DNA of 64,000 bases from Clostridia bacterium (GTDB lineage Bacteria; Bacillota; Clostridia; Christensenellales; Borkfalkiaceae). Below, one piece after another: positions 34,538 to 43,405 of this stretch. The translations under genes were made by a program, and so were the position numbers. Location of the stretch: the NCBI GenBank assembly GCA_017398825.1, contig JAFQEV010000020.1, positions 1 to 64,000 on the forward strand, given 5' to 3'. A model generated the notes under the pieces. It saw only the letters and a program-made list of their open reading frames with translations. It made no database searches and had not been told where the DNA came from. Positions within the stretch are counted from its first letter, which is position 1. Each line of letters begins with the position of its first letter.

Positions 34538-35740
34538 TTCGTGTGAAATTTTAAATATAGCTTTGAGCGAGAGCATCCACTCTACGATTACCTCGGGATT
34601 TTCTGGGCGGATACGATAAATTTCCACCCCGTCTTGAACGTCGAAATGCTTTCCGGGAACGGAGGGGAGAGCGGGGAAGTTTTGTGCGAAAATCACCCTG
34701 TGGAAATCTTGACCACAAACCTTTCCGTCCATCGTAATATTCTCGGTATCAAGCGTGATTTCGGCTTTTCCAACGCTTTCAAACTTGTGTTTTTTATCGT
34801 TGATTTTTAAAACCTCTGCGCGAGTTTTAAGTTGGTAGTTTTTATCAGCTTTAACCTTTTCGTAAACGCTCTTTTCAACAAACCTGTGCCAGTCGCTCAC
34901 CAGCGAGTAGATAAGAGGCTTTTCTCCATTTTGATGGAGTATTCCATAGCAGTCGCTCTTAACCGAATAACCGCACTTAGAGCAGGTTAAAACGTTTGAA
35001 CTTTCGCACTTGATAGAATATTCCTCGTTGCAATGCGGGCATTTGTAAACGACGTTTTCAAGCCCCTCAACGTTATCGCCGTGCTTGTACTTAACCATAT
35101 CTACGAGGTTGTTTTTATAAGCGTCGAAATAAAGGTGCGCGTCGATTAACCTAACGGCGTCCTCAAGCGAAAGGGCGCTAAACTCCTCGCTCGTTGCGAG
35201 CTTGTAAATCTCGATTGTAGACCTTCCCTTTCTAAATACGTGAGACCACTTTGGCTTGCACAAATAAGTTCCGCGTATTTTAGCAACGTAAACGTCCGCC
35301 CCGAACCACTTGAGAGTTTTGGCGGTGGCAGAGGGCGTCGGGGTAGACCACCCTCCCTCGGGCATAATGCCTGCGGGGAATAATACGAGAGTTTTACCAT
35401 CGTCGAGCACGGCTTTCATCTTACGCATATCGCTGGGAACTGTTTGAAATTGATTTTTTGCGATAACGCCGAAATTTTCAATTTGCTTGCAAATGGGGTT
35501 AGTTCTTATCATTGCGCTACTCGTTACCATGTGCGCAGGGCCTTTTACCGAATGGATAAGCGCCATAAAATCAAAAAAAGACTCGTGATTGCAAATGATA
35601 ACCTTTTTGCGCCCGTCCTTTTTTATCTCGTTTTTAACAACCTTTAAGCGCAGGCGGAATTTTGAAAACCACCACGAGCCAACCTTGCCAACAACGTATG
35701 CAAAAGGGCGTATTTTATTGTAAATGAGTTGCTTTTTCAT
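34535..35740 (-). CDS. 1-acyl-glycerol-phosphate acyltransferase (PlsC-like) with C-terminal zinc ribbon
   Basis: 401 residues from ATG 35740. The N-terminal ~220 residues are a PlsC domain: NHESFFD (the NHxxxxD catalytic motif) and FPAGIMPEGG (substrate motif). Residues ~235-275 carry a zinc ribbon (YKCPHCNEEY … LTCSKCGYSVKSD), followed by a ~130-residue beta-rich tail. A hydrophobic stretch near the N-terminus suggests peripheral membrane location. Likely acylates a lysophospholipid; the ribbon-plus-tail extension is unusual and may set substrate or partner. Ribosome site weak. Confidence 0.8.
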   Translation of the reverse strand: MKKQLIYNKIRPFAYVVGKVGSWWFSKFRLRLKVVKNEIKKDGRKKVIICNHESFFDFMALIHSVKGPAHMVTSSAMIRTNPICKQIENFGVIAKNQFQTVPSDMRKMKAVLDDGKTLVLFPAGIMPEGGWSTPTPSATAKTLKWFGADVYVAKIRGTYLCKPKWSHVFRKGRSTIEIYKLATSEEFSALSLEDAVRLIDAHLYFDAYKNNLVDMVKYKHGDNVEGLENVVYKCPHCNEEYSIKCESSNVLTCSKCGYSVKSDCYGILHQNGEKPLIYSLVSDWHRFVEKSVYEKVKADKNYQLKTRAEVLKINDKKHKFESVGKAEITLDTENITMDGKVCGQDFHRVIFAQNFPALPSVPGKHFDVQDGVEIYRIRPENPEVIVEWMLSLKAIFKISHE

Positions 35741-35983
35741 AGCTCGAGTATACAAAACTTTTCATTTTAAGTCAAACGATATGTTTAGTTTATACCCAAA
35801 TTTACTAATTTTTAGCACTCGCAAAGCAAATGAAAATAAAACGCGCTAAAAAATAATGTAAAAAAATTTGTTTTTTTATATGAAAACGCTATGCTATATT
35901 TAATTTTTATGTTATAATAAACGTGCACGTAGCGGAAAAGGGCGAATTCTACGCTCAAAATCCGCTTTTGATTTTGTAAAACA

Positions 35984-36001
35984 TTGTTAATTTTTTAACA
36001 A
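35984..36001. promoter_or_regulatory. Rex operator, perfect palindrome
   Basis: TTGTTAATTTTTTAACAA matches the Rex consensus TTGTTAA-N4-TTAACAA exactly. It sits 20 bp before the start codon of the malate/lactate dehydrogenase gene, downstream of a TATAAT (35913-35918). rex is in this window. Confidence 0.88.
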
Positions 36002-36021
36002 ATAAAGAAAGAGAGGACAGT

Positions 36022-36969
36022 ATGAAGAGAAAAATCACAATTATCGGTGCAGGCGCGGTAGGTTCGTCAATCGGTTATCTTTTAGTGGCGCAGGGAACTG
36101 CATCTGAGGTAGTGTTTATTGACGTTAATAACGAGAAGGCTCTCGGCGAGGCGATGGATATTTATCAGGCAACCCCGTTTTTAAATCCCGCTATCGTTAG
36201 GGCAGGCGGTTATGAAGACGCTAAGGGTTCGGATATCGTTATAATCACTTCCGGTGTTGCGAGAAAGCCTGGTCAAACGAGAATTGACCTTGCTCAAATC
36301 AACGTAAACATCATAAAGAGCATTGCTCCTCAAATCTCGGCGGTTTGCCCCGATTCGTTATACATTATCGTAGCTAATCCCGTTGACGTATTGACTTATG
36401 CGTTCCACAAGGCGACCAACATTCCTGCAAACAGGATTATCGGTTCAGGCACGAGCTTGGATACTGCAAGGCTTAGAACTCGCCTTTCTGAAATTTACAA
36501 GGTATCTCCCATGCAGGTAGATGCGGACGTTTTGGGCGAGCATGGCGACACGTCGTTCGTTCCCTGGTCTAAGGTAAAAATCGCAGGCGTTAATATCGAC
36601 GAGTATGCAGACGTTATCACTAATCCCGAGTTAAAGGTGGAGCCTTACGATAAAGAGGAAGTTGCCGAGTACATTAGAAAGTCCGGCGGAATTATCATTT
36701 CGAGAAAGGGTGCAACTTACAACGGCGTTGCCGCAGCGGTTGCTTACATTTGCAAGTGCTTATATTCGGGCGTTGATACCGTAGTTTGCGTATCCGTTTT
36801 AATGAAGGGCGAATACGGAATTGAAGACGTTTGCATTTCTATTCCCGCAGTTTTGGGTACGAGCGGTATAAAGACCACTCTCACTCCCACCTTGACTAAG
36901 GAAGAAACTGAAAAGCTCGTAGCATCTGCTAACGCTATGAAAGCGGTTATCAATCAAGTAGAAGTTTAA
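36022..36969 (+). CDS. mdh/ldh: L-malate/L-lactate dehydrogenase family protein
   Basis: 315 residues. NAD-binding GAGAVGSSIGYL, catalytic Arg loop ARKPGQTRIDL, NPVDVLTY, and active-site His in GEHGDTSFVPWS. At the specificity site (Gln102 in Bacillus LDH, within NQKPG) it has Arg, as malate dehydrogenases do; but RKGATYNG keeps the LDH-like Thr near position 246. Family certain, substrate not. The neighbouring fumarase and fumarate reductase favour oxaloacetate/malate; the Rex site fits either fermentation role. RBS GAGAGGA. Possibly co-transcribed with fumC across a repeat-filled 515-bp gap. Confidence 0.85.
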   Translation: MKRKITIIGAGAVGSSIGYLLVAQGTASEVVFIDVNNEKALGEAMDIYQATPFLNPAIVRAGGYEDAKGSDIVIITSGVARKPGQTRIDLAQINVNIIKSIAPQISAVCPDSLYIIVANPVDVLTYAFHKATNIPANRIIGSGTSLDTARLRTRLSEIYKVSPMQVDADVLGEHGDTSFVPWSKVKIAGVNIDEYADVITNPELKVEPYDKEEVAEYIRKSGGIIISRKGATYNGVAAAVAYICKCLYSGVDTVVCVSVLMKGEYGIEDVCISIPAVLGTSGIKTTLTPTLTKEETEKLVASANAMKAVINQVEV

Positions 36970-37110
36970 TCCGTTATAAACGTCGCAACACTGCGTTTCT
37001 ACTTAGCCGATAGACTTCGTTGACCAACAAGGTCTAACTTAGCCTATCGTCTTCGTGAGCCTTGTCTTGCTCGTTTCTAACGTCTTAAACTAATGGCGTT
37101 ACTGCAAAGC
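36967..37110. repeat. Stop-codon-abutting repeat element, copy A1
   Basis: Begins at the mdh/ldh stop codon (TAATCCGTTATAAACG). Core hairpin CGATAG … GACC aacaa GGTC … CTATCG (37008-37049), then TCTTCGTGAGCCTTG and TTTCTAACGTCTTAAACT. Related elements follow frdA, glyA and the second nagB-like gene. Confidence 0.8.
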
Positions 37111-37111
37111 C

Positions 37112-37201
37112 GTTGCATTTACGATGACCAAAAAGGTCTATCGTAATCGCCCCGTCTTTGCGAGCCTCGCCTAACTCGTTTCTAACGTCTTAAACTGATG
37201 G
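37112..37201. repeat. 90-bp direct repeat, copy A2
   Basis: Identical base for base to 37262-37351. Contains hairpin TTTACGATGACC / GGTCTATCGTAA and the TCTAACGTCTTAAACT tail. Member of the same element family; closest to the copy after glyA. Confidence 0.92.
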
Positions 37202-37261
37202 TGTTGAGCAAGATAGATGAGCGTTTCTAACGTCTTAAACTAATGGCGTTGAAACAAGGGT

Positions 37262-37351
37262 GTTGCATTTACGATGACCAAAAAGGTCTATCGTAATCGC
37301 CCCGTCTTTGCGAGCCTCGCCTAACTCGTTTCTAACGTCTTAAACTGATGG
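37262..37351. repeat. 90-bp direct repeat, copy A3
   Basis: Second identical copy, 150 bp from the first. An extra partial tail (TTTCTAACGTCTTAAACT) lies between them at about 37223-37241. Confidence 0.92.
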
Positions 37352-37406
37352 CGTTGAAACAAGGCTTTGGCGTTCATTTACGTTTAACGTTAGCGATCGA
37401 AAGAGC

Positions 37407-37470
37407 GTTTACACAGTAAACATATCACGCGACGATGGTCGCATATAACTGCAAACTTTGTTTGCATACC
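37407..37470. repeat. Mini-hairpin array 1 (three hairpins, ATAT(A/C)AC linkers)
   Basis: GTTTAC-aca-GTAAAC, ATATCAC, GCGAC-gatg-GTCGC, ATATAACT, GCAAAC-ttt-GTTTGC, ATACC. Each stem differs but pairs perfectly; linkers are constant. Ends 2 nt before the fumC ribosome site, so it would sit in the fumC leader RNA. Confidence 0.88.
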
Positions 37471-37484
37471 ACAAGGAGTTAATT

Positions 37485-38849
37485 ATGGAATACCGTATTG
37501 AAAAAGATACTATGGGCGAAATGCAAGTGCCTGCCGATAGGTACTGGGCTGCTCAAACTCAAAGAAGTTATCAAAATTTCCGCATAGGCGGAGAGGTTAT
37601 GCCTCGTGAAATCACTCACGCTTTCGGCATACTCAAAAAGGCGGCTGCTTACGCTAACAACCGCCTCGGCAAGATTGACAATGAAAAACTCACCGCAATC
37701 TCTCAGGCGTGTGACGAGGTTATCTCGGGTAGCTTGAACGACCATTTCCCTTTGGTTGTTTGGCAGACTGGCTCGGGTACTCAGTCCAACATGAACGCCA
37801 ACGAAGTTATCGCTAACCGCGGAAACGAGATTGCAGGCAAAAAACTCCTTCACCCCAACGACGATATAAATAAGAGCCAGTCGAGCAACGATACTTTCCC
37901 AACGGCTATGCACATTGCTGCGGTTATCGCTATCGAGGATAAGCTTTTCCCTGAAATCGACGCGTTGATTGATGTATTCAAGCGTTTAGAAAAGGAAAAC
38001 GAGGGTATCGTTAAGAGTGGTAGAACTCACCTTCAAGACGCTGTGCCCGTAAGTTTTTCTCAAGAGATAAGCGGTTGGAGAAACATGCTTGAAAAGAGTA
38101 GGGCAATGCTTGAGCTTTCTCTTCCCGGTCTTAAAGAGCTTGCGCTCGGTGGTACTGCGGTAGGTACGGGCTTGAACGCTCCCAAGGGCTTTGACGTAGC
38201 GGTTGCCGAAGAGGTTTCTAATCTTACGGGCAAGACTTTCGTTACGGCAGGCAATAAGTTCCACGCACTCACCGCTAAAGACGAAATCGTGTTTGCACAC
38301 GGCGCGCTCAAGGCGCTCGCTGCGGACCTTATGAAGATTGCAAACGACGTTAGATGGTTATCGAGCGGTCCTCGTTGCGGTCTTGGTGAAATATTTATTC
38401 CCGAAAACGAACCCGGCTCGTCCATAATGCCGGGCAAGGTTAACCCAACTCAATGCGAGTCTTTAACGATGGTTGCAGTTCAAGTAATGGGTAACGACGC
38501 TGCAGTTGGATTTGCCGCATCTCAAGGCAATTTCGAGCTCAACGTATTCATGCCCGTTATCATCTACAACTTCTTGCAATCGGCAAGGCTTTTGGCAGAC
38601 GGCATTCGCTCGTTCAACAAGAACTGTGCGTCTGGCATAAGGGCAAATGCAGAGAAGATGAAGTTCAACCTTTACAATTCGCTTATGCTCGTTACGGCGC
38701 TCAACCCCTACATCGGTTACGAGAACGCCGCTAAAACGGCTAAGCTTGCTCACAAGGAAAACATCAGCTTAAAGGAGGCTTGCGTTTCGCTCGGTTTCCT
38801 CTCCGCTGAAGAATTTGACAAGGTGTTCAAACCTGAACAGATGGTGTAA
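37485..38849 (+). CDS. fumC: Class II fumarate hydratase
   Basis: 454 residues from ATG 37485 with AAGGAG 7 nt upstream (frame open from 37458). FumC signatures: TGSGTQSNMNANEVI, KSQSSNDTFPTAMH, GRTHLQDAVPV and the superfamily loop GSSIMPGKVNPTQCE. Interconverts malate and fumarate without an iron-sulfur cluster. Two nt before hdrB, so first gene of the Hdr-Flx-fumarate reductase operon, where it would supply fumarate. Confidence 0.97.
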   Translation: MEYRIEKDTMGEMQVPADRYWAAQTQRSYQNFRIGGEVMPREITHAFGILKKAAAYANNRLGKIDNEKLTAISQACDEVISGSLNDHFPLVVWQTGSGTQSNMNANEVIANRGNEIAGKKLLHPNDDINKSQSSNDTFPTAMHIAAVIAIEDKLFPEIDALIDVFKRLEKENEGIVKSGRTHLQDAVPVSFSQEISGWRNMLEKSRAMLELSLPGLKELALGGTAVGTGLNAPKGFDVAVAEEVSNLTGKTFVTAGNKFHALTAKDEIVFAHGALKALAADLMKIANDVRWLSSGPRCGLGEIFIPENEPGSSIMPGKVNPTQCESLTMVAVQVMGNDAAVGFAASQGNFELNVFMPVIIYNFLQSARLLADGIRSFNKNCASGIRANAEKMKFNLYNSLMLVTALNPYIGYENAAKTAKLAHKENISLKEACVSLGFLSAEEFDKVFKPEQMV

Positions 38850-38851
38850 TT

Positions 38852-39634
38852 ATGAAATTTTCTTATTATCCGGGTTGTACCCTTAAAACTAAAGCAAAGC
38901 AATTAGACTTATATGGAAGAAAGTGCCTTGAAAAATTAGGCGTTGATTTCGAAGAGATTAAAGAGTGGCAATGCTGTGGCGCGGTTTACCCCGTTTCTAA
39001 GGACGAGGTTGCAACTAAGCTTTCCGCAGTTAGAACTCTCGCAAACGCAAAGGCTGAGGGTGGAAAACTCCTCACTTTATGCTCGGCTTGCCATCACGTT
39101 TTAAAAAGAGTTAACGACGATATGAAAAACGACGATAATATTCGCCTTAAGGCAAACAACTACCTCGCTCTCGACGAGGAGTACGCCGGCGAGACTGACG
39201 TTATTCACTATCTCGAACTCTTGAGGGACTACGTTGGTTTTGATAAAATCAAGGCGGCGGTAGTTAACCCCCTCAAAAATCAAAAGATAGGCGCATACTA
39301 CGGCTGTTTGCTCCTTCGCCCGTCTGAAACGTTGGCGTTTGACAATCCTGAAAATCCGAAGATTATCGAAGATTTCATCACGGCAATCGGCGCAACGCCC
39401 GTAACGTACGCATTTAGGAACGAGTGCTGTGGAGCATACGTTTCAACTACCAGCAAGGACTTAGCGGTTAAGAAGAGCACCAAGGTTACCGATTCTGCTA
39501 AAAACGCAGGCGCTGAAAAGCTCGTTACCGCGTGCCCCCTTTGTATGTATAACCTTACCGAAAACGGCAATGGAGAAGTTCCCGTATATTACTTTACCGA
39601 ACTTCTTGCCGAGGCTCTCGGAGTAAAGGAGTAA
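38852..39634 (+). CDS. hdrB: HdrB-like subunit (two CCG domains)
   Basis: 260 residues with two complete cysteine-rich CCG motifs: C9, C41-C42, C77, C80, and C152, C192-C193, C228, C231. In methanogen heterodisulfide reductase these hold two non-cubane [4Fe-4S] clusters where disulfide is reduced. Cytosolic. Here the final acceptor is uncertain: it may hand electrons to the downstream fumarate reductase or to an unknown disulfide. In the methanogen thiol:fumarate reductase a similar CCG part is fused to the FrdB-like subunit. Two nt after fumC. Confidence 0.93.
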   Translation: MKFSYYPGCTLKTKAKQLDLYGRKCLEKLGVDFEEIKEWQCCGAVYPVSKDEVATKLSAVRTLANAKAEGGKLLTLCSACHHVLKRVNDDMKNDDNIRLKANNYLALDEEYAGETDVIHYLELLRDYVGFDKIKAAVVNPLKNQKIGAYYGCLLLRPSETLAFDNPENPKIIEDFITAIGATPVTYAFRNECCGAYVSTTSKDLAVKKSTKVTDSAKNAGAEKLVTACPLCMYNLTENGNGEVPVYYFTELLAEALGVKE

Positions 39635-39637
39635 GAT

Positions 39638-40024
39638 ATGGATAGAAAAGAACAGGCAAAGCTTATCAAAGAAAGAAGTGGAACTGACGTTAGAAAGTGT
39701 ATGAAATGCGGTAAGTGCTCGGGTAGATGCCCAGCGTATGCCGAAATGGATATCAAGCCCCATCAGTTCGTATCATATATAGAAAAGGGCGAAGTTGAAA
39801 AGCTCCTCGAGAGCAAGTCCTTATATACCTGCCTTAGCTGTTTTGCATGCGTAGAGAGATGTCCCCGTGGCGTAGCTCCTGCAAACGTGATAGAGGCAGT
39901 TCGCCAAGAGGTTGTAAGAGCTCAGGGCGGAAACAAGGTTCAGGCGGAAAAAATCCCCGAAACTATCAACGAGGCAATTCCCCAACAACTTCTCGTAAGT
40001 ATGTTTAGAAAATTCAACAAGTAA
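39638..40024 (+). CDS. hdrC: HdrC-like iron-sulfur subunit
   Basis: 128 residues with two [4Fe-4S] motifs, CMKCGKCSGRCP and CLSCFACVERCP, flanking a helical linker: the HdrC pattern. Shuttles electrons between HdrA and HdrB. AAGGAG ribosome site; 3 nt after hdrB. Confidence 0.94.
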   Translation: MDRKEQAKLIKERSGTDVRKCMKCGKCSGRCPAYAEMDIKPHQFVSYIEKGEVEKLLESKSLYTCLSCFACVERCPRGVAPANVIEAVRQEVVRAQGGNKVQAEKIPETINEAIPQQLLVSMFRKFNK

Positions 40025-40035
40025 GGGAGTATATA

Positions 40036-42027
40036 ATGCAAAAGATTGGTGTATTTGTGTGTTGGTGCGGTAGTAATATCGCGGCAACCGTAGACGTAAA
40101 GAAAGTTGCGGACGTATTGAGGTTAGAGCCCGGCGTAGTTATTTCCGAAACGTATCAATATATGTGTTCTGAAAACGGCCAAGCGCTCATTCGCAACGCT
40201 ATCAAAGAAAACGGCTTAACGGGTATCGTAGTATGCTCGTGTTCTCCGAGAATGCACGAGGCAACGTTTAGAAAGACTGCCGAGAGTGCAGGGCTCAATC
40301 CCTACATGGTAGAAATCGCGAATATTCGTGAACAATGTTCTTGGATACACAAGGATATGGACGAGGCTACCGAAAAGGCTATAGTTCTCGGCAGAAGTGC
40401 TATCGCAAAACTTAAGCTCAACGCTCCGCTCACCTCGGGTGAAAGCGCAGTAGTTAAAAGAGCACTCGTTATCGGCGGTGGTATTGCAGGTATTCAGTCG
40501 GCTCTCGATATTGCAGAGGCAGGCTACGAGGTAGATATCGTAGAAAGCTCCGCAACTATCGGTGGTAACATGGCAAAGCTCGATAAGACTTTCCCAACTC
40601 TTGACTGTGCTGCTTGTATCTTAACACCCAAGATGGTTGACTGTGCTCAAAACGAGAATATCGACATCATGACCTTTAGTGAAATCGAAAGCGTTAAAGG
40701 TTTCGTTGGTAACTTTAAGGTTCAAATTAGAAGAAAGGCGCGTTTCGTTGACGAGAAGAAATGTACGGGTTGTGGCGTATGTATGCAAAAGTGCCCGTCC
40801 AAAAAGGGTAAAAACGAATTCAACATGGGTCTTAACAACCGCCCGGCAATCTACATTCCGTTTGCTCAGGCTATTCCCAACGTTGCAATTATCGACCCCG
40901 AGCAATGCTTAAAGCTCAAAAACGGCAAGTGCGGTCTTTGCGCAATGCAATGTCAGGTAAACGCAATCGACTACACTCAGAAAGACGAGATTATCGAGAG
41001 GGAATACGGTGCAATCGTAGTTGCAACCGGGTACAAGCCCATCTCGCTTGAAAACTTTAACGAATACGGCTACGATACTTATAAAGACGTAGTGACCTCG
41101 TTAGAGCTTGAAAGACTTATGAACGCGGCAGGTCCTTCGGACGGTCACTTAGTTCGTCCCTCCGACCACAAAGAGCCCAAGGTTATCACCTTTATTCAAT
41201 GCGTAGGCTCGAGAGACACCTCGGGTTGCGGTAAACCCTACTGCAGTAAGATTTGCTGTATGTACACTGCAAAGCACGCAATGCTCATTCGCGAAAAATA
41301 TCCCGATACTGAAGTTCACGTATTCTATATCGACGTGAGAACTCCTGGTAAGAACTATGACGAGTTCTTCCGTAGAGCAGTAGAGCAGTACGGCGTTGAC
41401 TACATAAAGGGCATGGTAGGCAAGGTGTACGAGGAAAACGGCAAGCTTATGGTTCAAGGTTCAGACCTTATCAACAACGAGCAAGTAGTAATTCCCTCAG
41501 ACCTCGTAGTACTTGCTGCGGCAATCGAGCCTAACCCCTCGGTTAGAAAGATTGCAACTATGGTAACTGCAAGTATTGACACTAATAACTTCTTAACCGA
41601 GGCTCACGCAAAGCTCCGCCCCGTAGAAAGCCCCACGGCAGGCATATTCTTATCGGGCGTTTGCCAAGGACCTAAGGATATTCCCGAAACGGTTTCTCAG
41701 GCAAGTGCTTGTGCGGCAAAGGTTGTAGGTTTATTATCTAAAGACAAGCTTAAGTGCAACGCTTGCGTTGCCCACAGCGACGAAACGCTTTGTACGGGTT
41801 GTTCGGTATGTGCGAACGTTTGCCCCTACGGCGCAATCACTTACGTTGACAAGGAATTCAGAATCGGCGGTGGCAAGACCGAAACGAGAAGAGTTGCATC
41901 GGTTAACGAGGCGGTATGTCAGGGTTGCGGTGCTTGTACCGTTACTTGTCCTTCTGGCGCTATGGACCTCAAGGGCTTTAGCAACAAACAGATTATGGCG
42001 GAGGTAGACGCGATATGCAAGAGATGA
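40036..42027 (+). CDS. hdrA: HdrA-like flavoprotein (candidate electron-bifurcating subunit)
   Basis: 663 residues, the full HdrA plan: N-terminal iron-sulfur domain (VCWCGSNIAATVDV, CSCSPRMHE), FAD-binding GGGIAGIQSALDIAEAGY, inserted ferredoxin motifs (CTGCGVCMQKCP, CGLCAMQC), CIQ-type thioredoxin-reductase-like core, and C-terminal 2x[4Fe-4S] (CTGCSVCANVCP, CQGCGACTVTCP). In methanogens the HdrA FAD bifurcates electrons between ferredoxin and heterodisulfide. Cytosolic core of the complex here. Overlaps flxD by 13 nt. Confidence 0.95.
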   Translation: MQKIGVFVCWCGSNIAATVDVKKVADVLRLEPGVVISETYQYMCSENGQALIRNAIKENGLTGIVVCSCSPRMHEATFRKTAESAGLNPYMVEIANIREQCSWIHKDMDEATEKAIVLGRSAIAKLKLNAPLTSGESAVVKRALVIGGGIAGIQSALDIAEAGYEVDIVESSATIGGNMAKLDKTFPTLDCAACILTPKMVDCAQNENIDIMTFSEIESVKGFVGNFKVQIRRKARFVDEKKCTGCGVCMQKCPSKKGKNEFNMGLNNRPAIYIPFAQAIPNVAIIDPEQCLKLKNGKCGLCAMQCQVNAIDYTQKDEIIEREYGAIVVATGYKPISLENFNEYGYDTYKDVVTSLELERLMNAAGPSDGHLVRPSDHKEPKVITFIQCVGSRDTSGCGKPYCSKICCMYTAKHAMLIREKYPDTEVHVFYIDVRTPGKNYDEFFRRAVEQYGVDYIKGMVGKVYEENGKLMVQGSDLINNEQVVIPSDLVVLAAAIEPNPSVRKIATMVTASIDTNNFLTEAHAKLRPVESPTAGIFLSGVCQGPKDIPETVSQASACAAKVVGLLSKDKLKCNACVAHSDETLCTGCSVCANVCPYGAITYVDKEFRIGGGKTETRRVASVNEAVCQGCGACTVTCPSGAMDLKGFSNKQIMAEVDAICKR

Positions 42028-42455
42028 ATAACGAAAAAAGACCTTTAATCGTTGCGTTCTGCTGTAACTGGTGCAGTTACGCAGGTGCGGACCTTGCAGG
42101 TTCTTCGAGGCTTTCCTATCCTGCTGACGTAAAGATTATAAGAGTTCCCTGTTCGTGCAGGGTTAATCCTATGTTTATATTAAAGGCTTTCCAAAGGGGA
42201 GCGGACGGCGTAATCATTTGCGGTTGTCACCCCGGCGACTGCCACTATACTACTGGTAACTACTATGCAAGAAGAAGAATGAGTTTACTTTTCAGTATGC
42301 TCGATTATCTCGGCATTGAGAGAGAAAGAACGCGCGTTGAGTGGGTATCCGCTGCAGAGGGCGCAAAGTTCTCCGCCGTTATGAACGATTTTGCAAGCAA
42401 GGTTGCCGCTCTCGGTGAAAACAAGAGGTTGGAGGATTTGAGATGCAAAGAATAG
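42015..42455 (+). CDS. flxD: MvhD/FlxD-like [2Fe-2S] electron-transfer subunit
   Basis: 146 residues with the MvhD pattern: FCCNWCSYAGADLAG, VPCSCRVNP, ICGCHPGDCHY. In Hdr complexes it links HdrA to the electron-input module (hydrogenase, formate dehydrogenase or FlxABC). Start at 42015 or 42024. Overlaps hdrA and flxC, so translationally coupled on both sides. Confidence 0.93.
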   Translation: MQEMNNEKRPLIVAFCCNWCSYAGADLAGSSRLSYPADVKIIRVPCSCRVNPMFILKAFQRGADGVIICGCHPGDCHYTTGNYYARRRMSLLFSMLDYLGIERERTRVEWVSAAEGAKFSAVMNDFASKVAALGENKRLEDLRCKE

Positions 42456-43405
42456 AAACTGCTATGATTGAAAAGGCAAAAGCACTCTTAAGTTCTGGCG
42501 AGGTTACTCGCGTTCTCGGCTGGAAGAAGGGCGAGCTCGGCTATGACGTTGAGCCTTGCGTATTCAAGAGCGAGGAAAGCTTAAAAGATTTTTGCTATAA
42601 CGTATTCTGTGGCGCAAACCTTTCAAAATATCTCGTTGAAGAGAGCAAGAAAGAGGGCAAGATTTTAGTATTCTTAAAGCCCTGTGATAGCTACAGTTTT
42701 AACCAGCTCATTAAAGAGCACAGAATAAATAAAGAAAACGTTTACACCGTCGGCGTAGAGTGTCAAGGAAAGGTTGACCCCTACAAGCTTAAGGAAAACG
42801 GAATTGAAATGGTAGATAGCGCCGTTGAAACGGTTGATACCGTTACGGTAAAAGGCAAGGAATTCAAGAAGGAAGAGATAATACTCGGCAAGTGCTTAAC
42901 TTGCACTAAAAAGCCCTTATCTTATGACGATATCATTTCGTTCAACGAAAAGCGCGAGCCGGTATTAGACCGCTTTGAAACCGTTAAAAAGTTAGAGGCT
43001 ATGACGGCTGACGAAAGATACGCTTTCTGGAAAGACCAGCTTTCTAACTGTATCCGTTGTAACGCGTGCAGAAACGTGTGCCCCGCTTGTACTTGTACAA
43101 AGTGTGTGTTCGATAACGATAACTCTGGCATTGCAAGCAAGGCAAACAGCGATAGCTTTGAAGAGAAGTTATTCCACATTATAAGAGCCTTCCACGTAGC
43201 AGGTCGTTGTACCGACTGTGGCGAGTGCTCGAGAGTTTGCCCTCAGCACATTCCCCTTCACCTTTTAAACAGAAAGTTTATCAGTGATATCGATAGGCTT
43301 TACGGTGAATATCAAGCTGGTGAGGATACCGATTCCAAAGGTCCTCTTACCAACTACACTACGGGTGACGTTGACCCGAGCGACGTTTTCGGAGGTAATA
43401 ACTGA
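42443..43405 (+). CDS. flxC: FlxC-like iron-sulfur protein (FrhB/FdhB-type)
   Basis: 320 residues. The N-terminal part resembles coenzyme F420-reducing hydrogenase/formate dehydrogenase beta-like proteins (VFLKPCDSYSFNQLIKEH, LGKCLTC); the C-terminal part has two [4Fe-4S] motifs, CIRCNACRNVCP and CTDCGECSRVCP. It fits the third iron-sulfur subunit of the FlxABCD input module. GGAGG ribosome site; overlaps flxB by the ATGA pattern. Confidence 0.85.
   Translation: MQRIETAMIEKAKALLSSGEVTRVLGWKKGELGYDVEPCVFKSEESLKDFCYNVFCGANLSKYLVEESKKEGKILVFLKPCDSYSFNQLIKEHRINKENVYTVGVECQGKVDPYKLKENGIEMVDSAVETVDTVTVKGKEFKKEEIILGKCLTCTKKPLSYDDIISFNEKREPVLDRFETVKKLEAMTADERYAFWKDQLSNCIRCNACRNVCPACTCTKCVFDNDNSGIASKANSDSFEEKLFHIIRAFHVAGRCTDCGECSRVCPQHIPLHLLNRKFISDIDRLYGEYQAGEDTDSKGPLTNYTTGDVDPSDVFGGNN

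Noticed and set aside
37112-37351. CRISPR-like repeats
   Set aside because: Only two 90-bp copies plus relatives elsewhere; too long for CRISPR repeats, no regular unique spacers and no cas genes.
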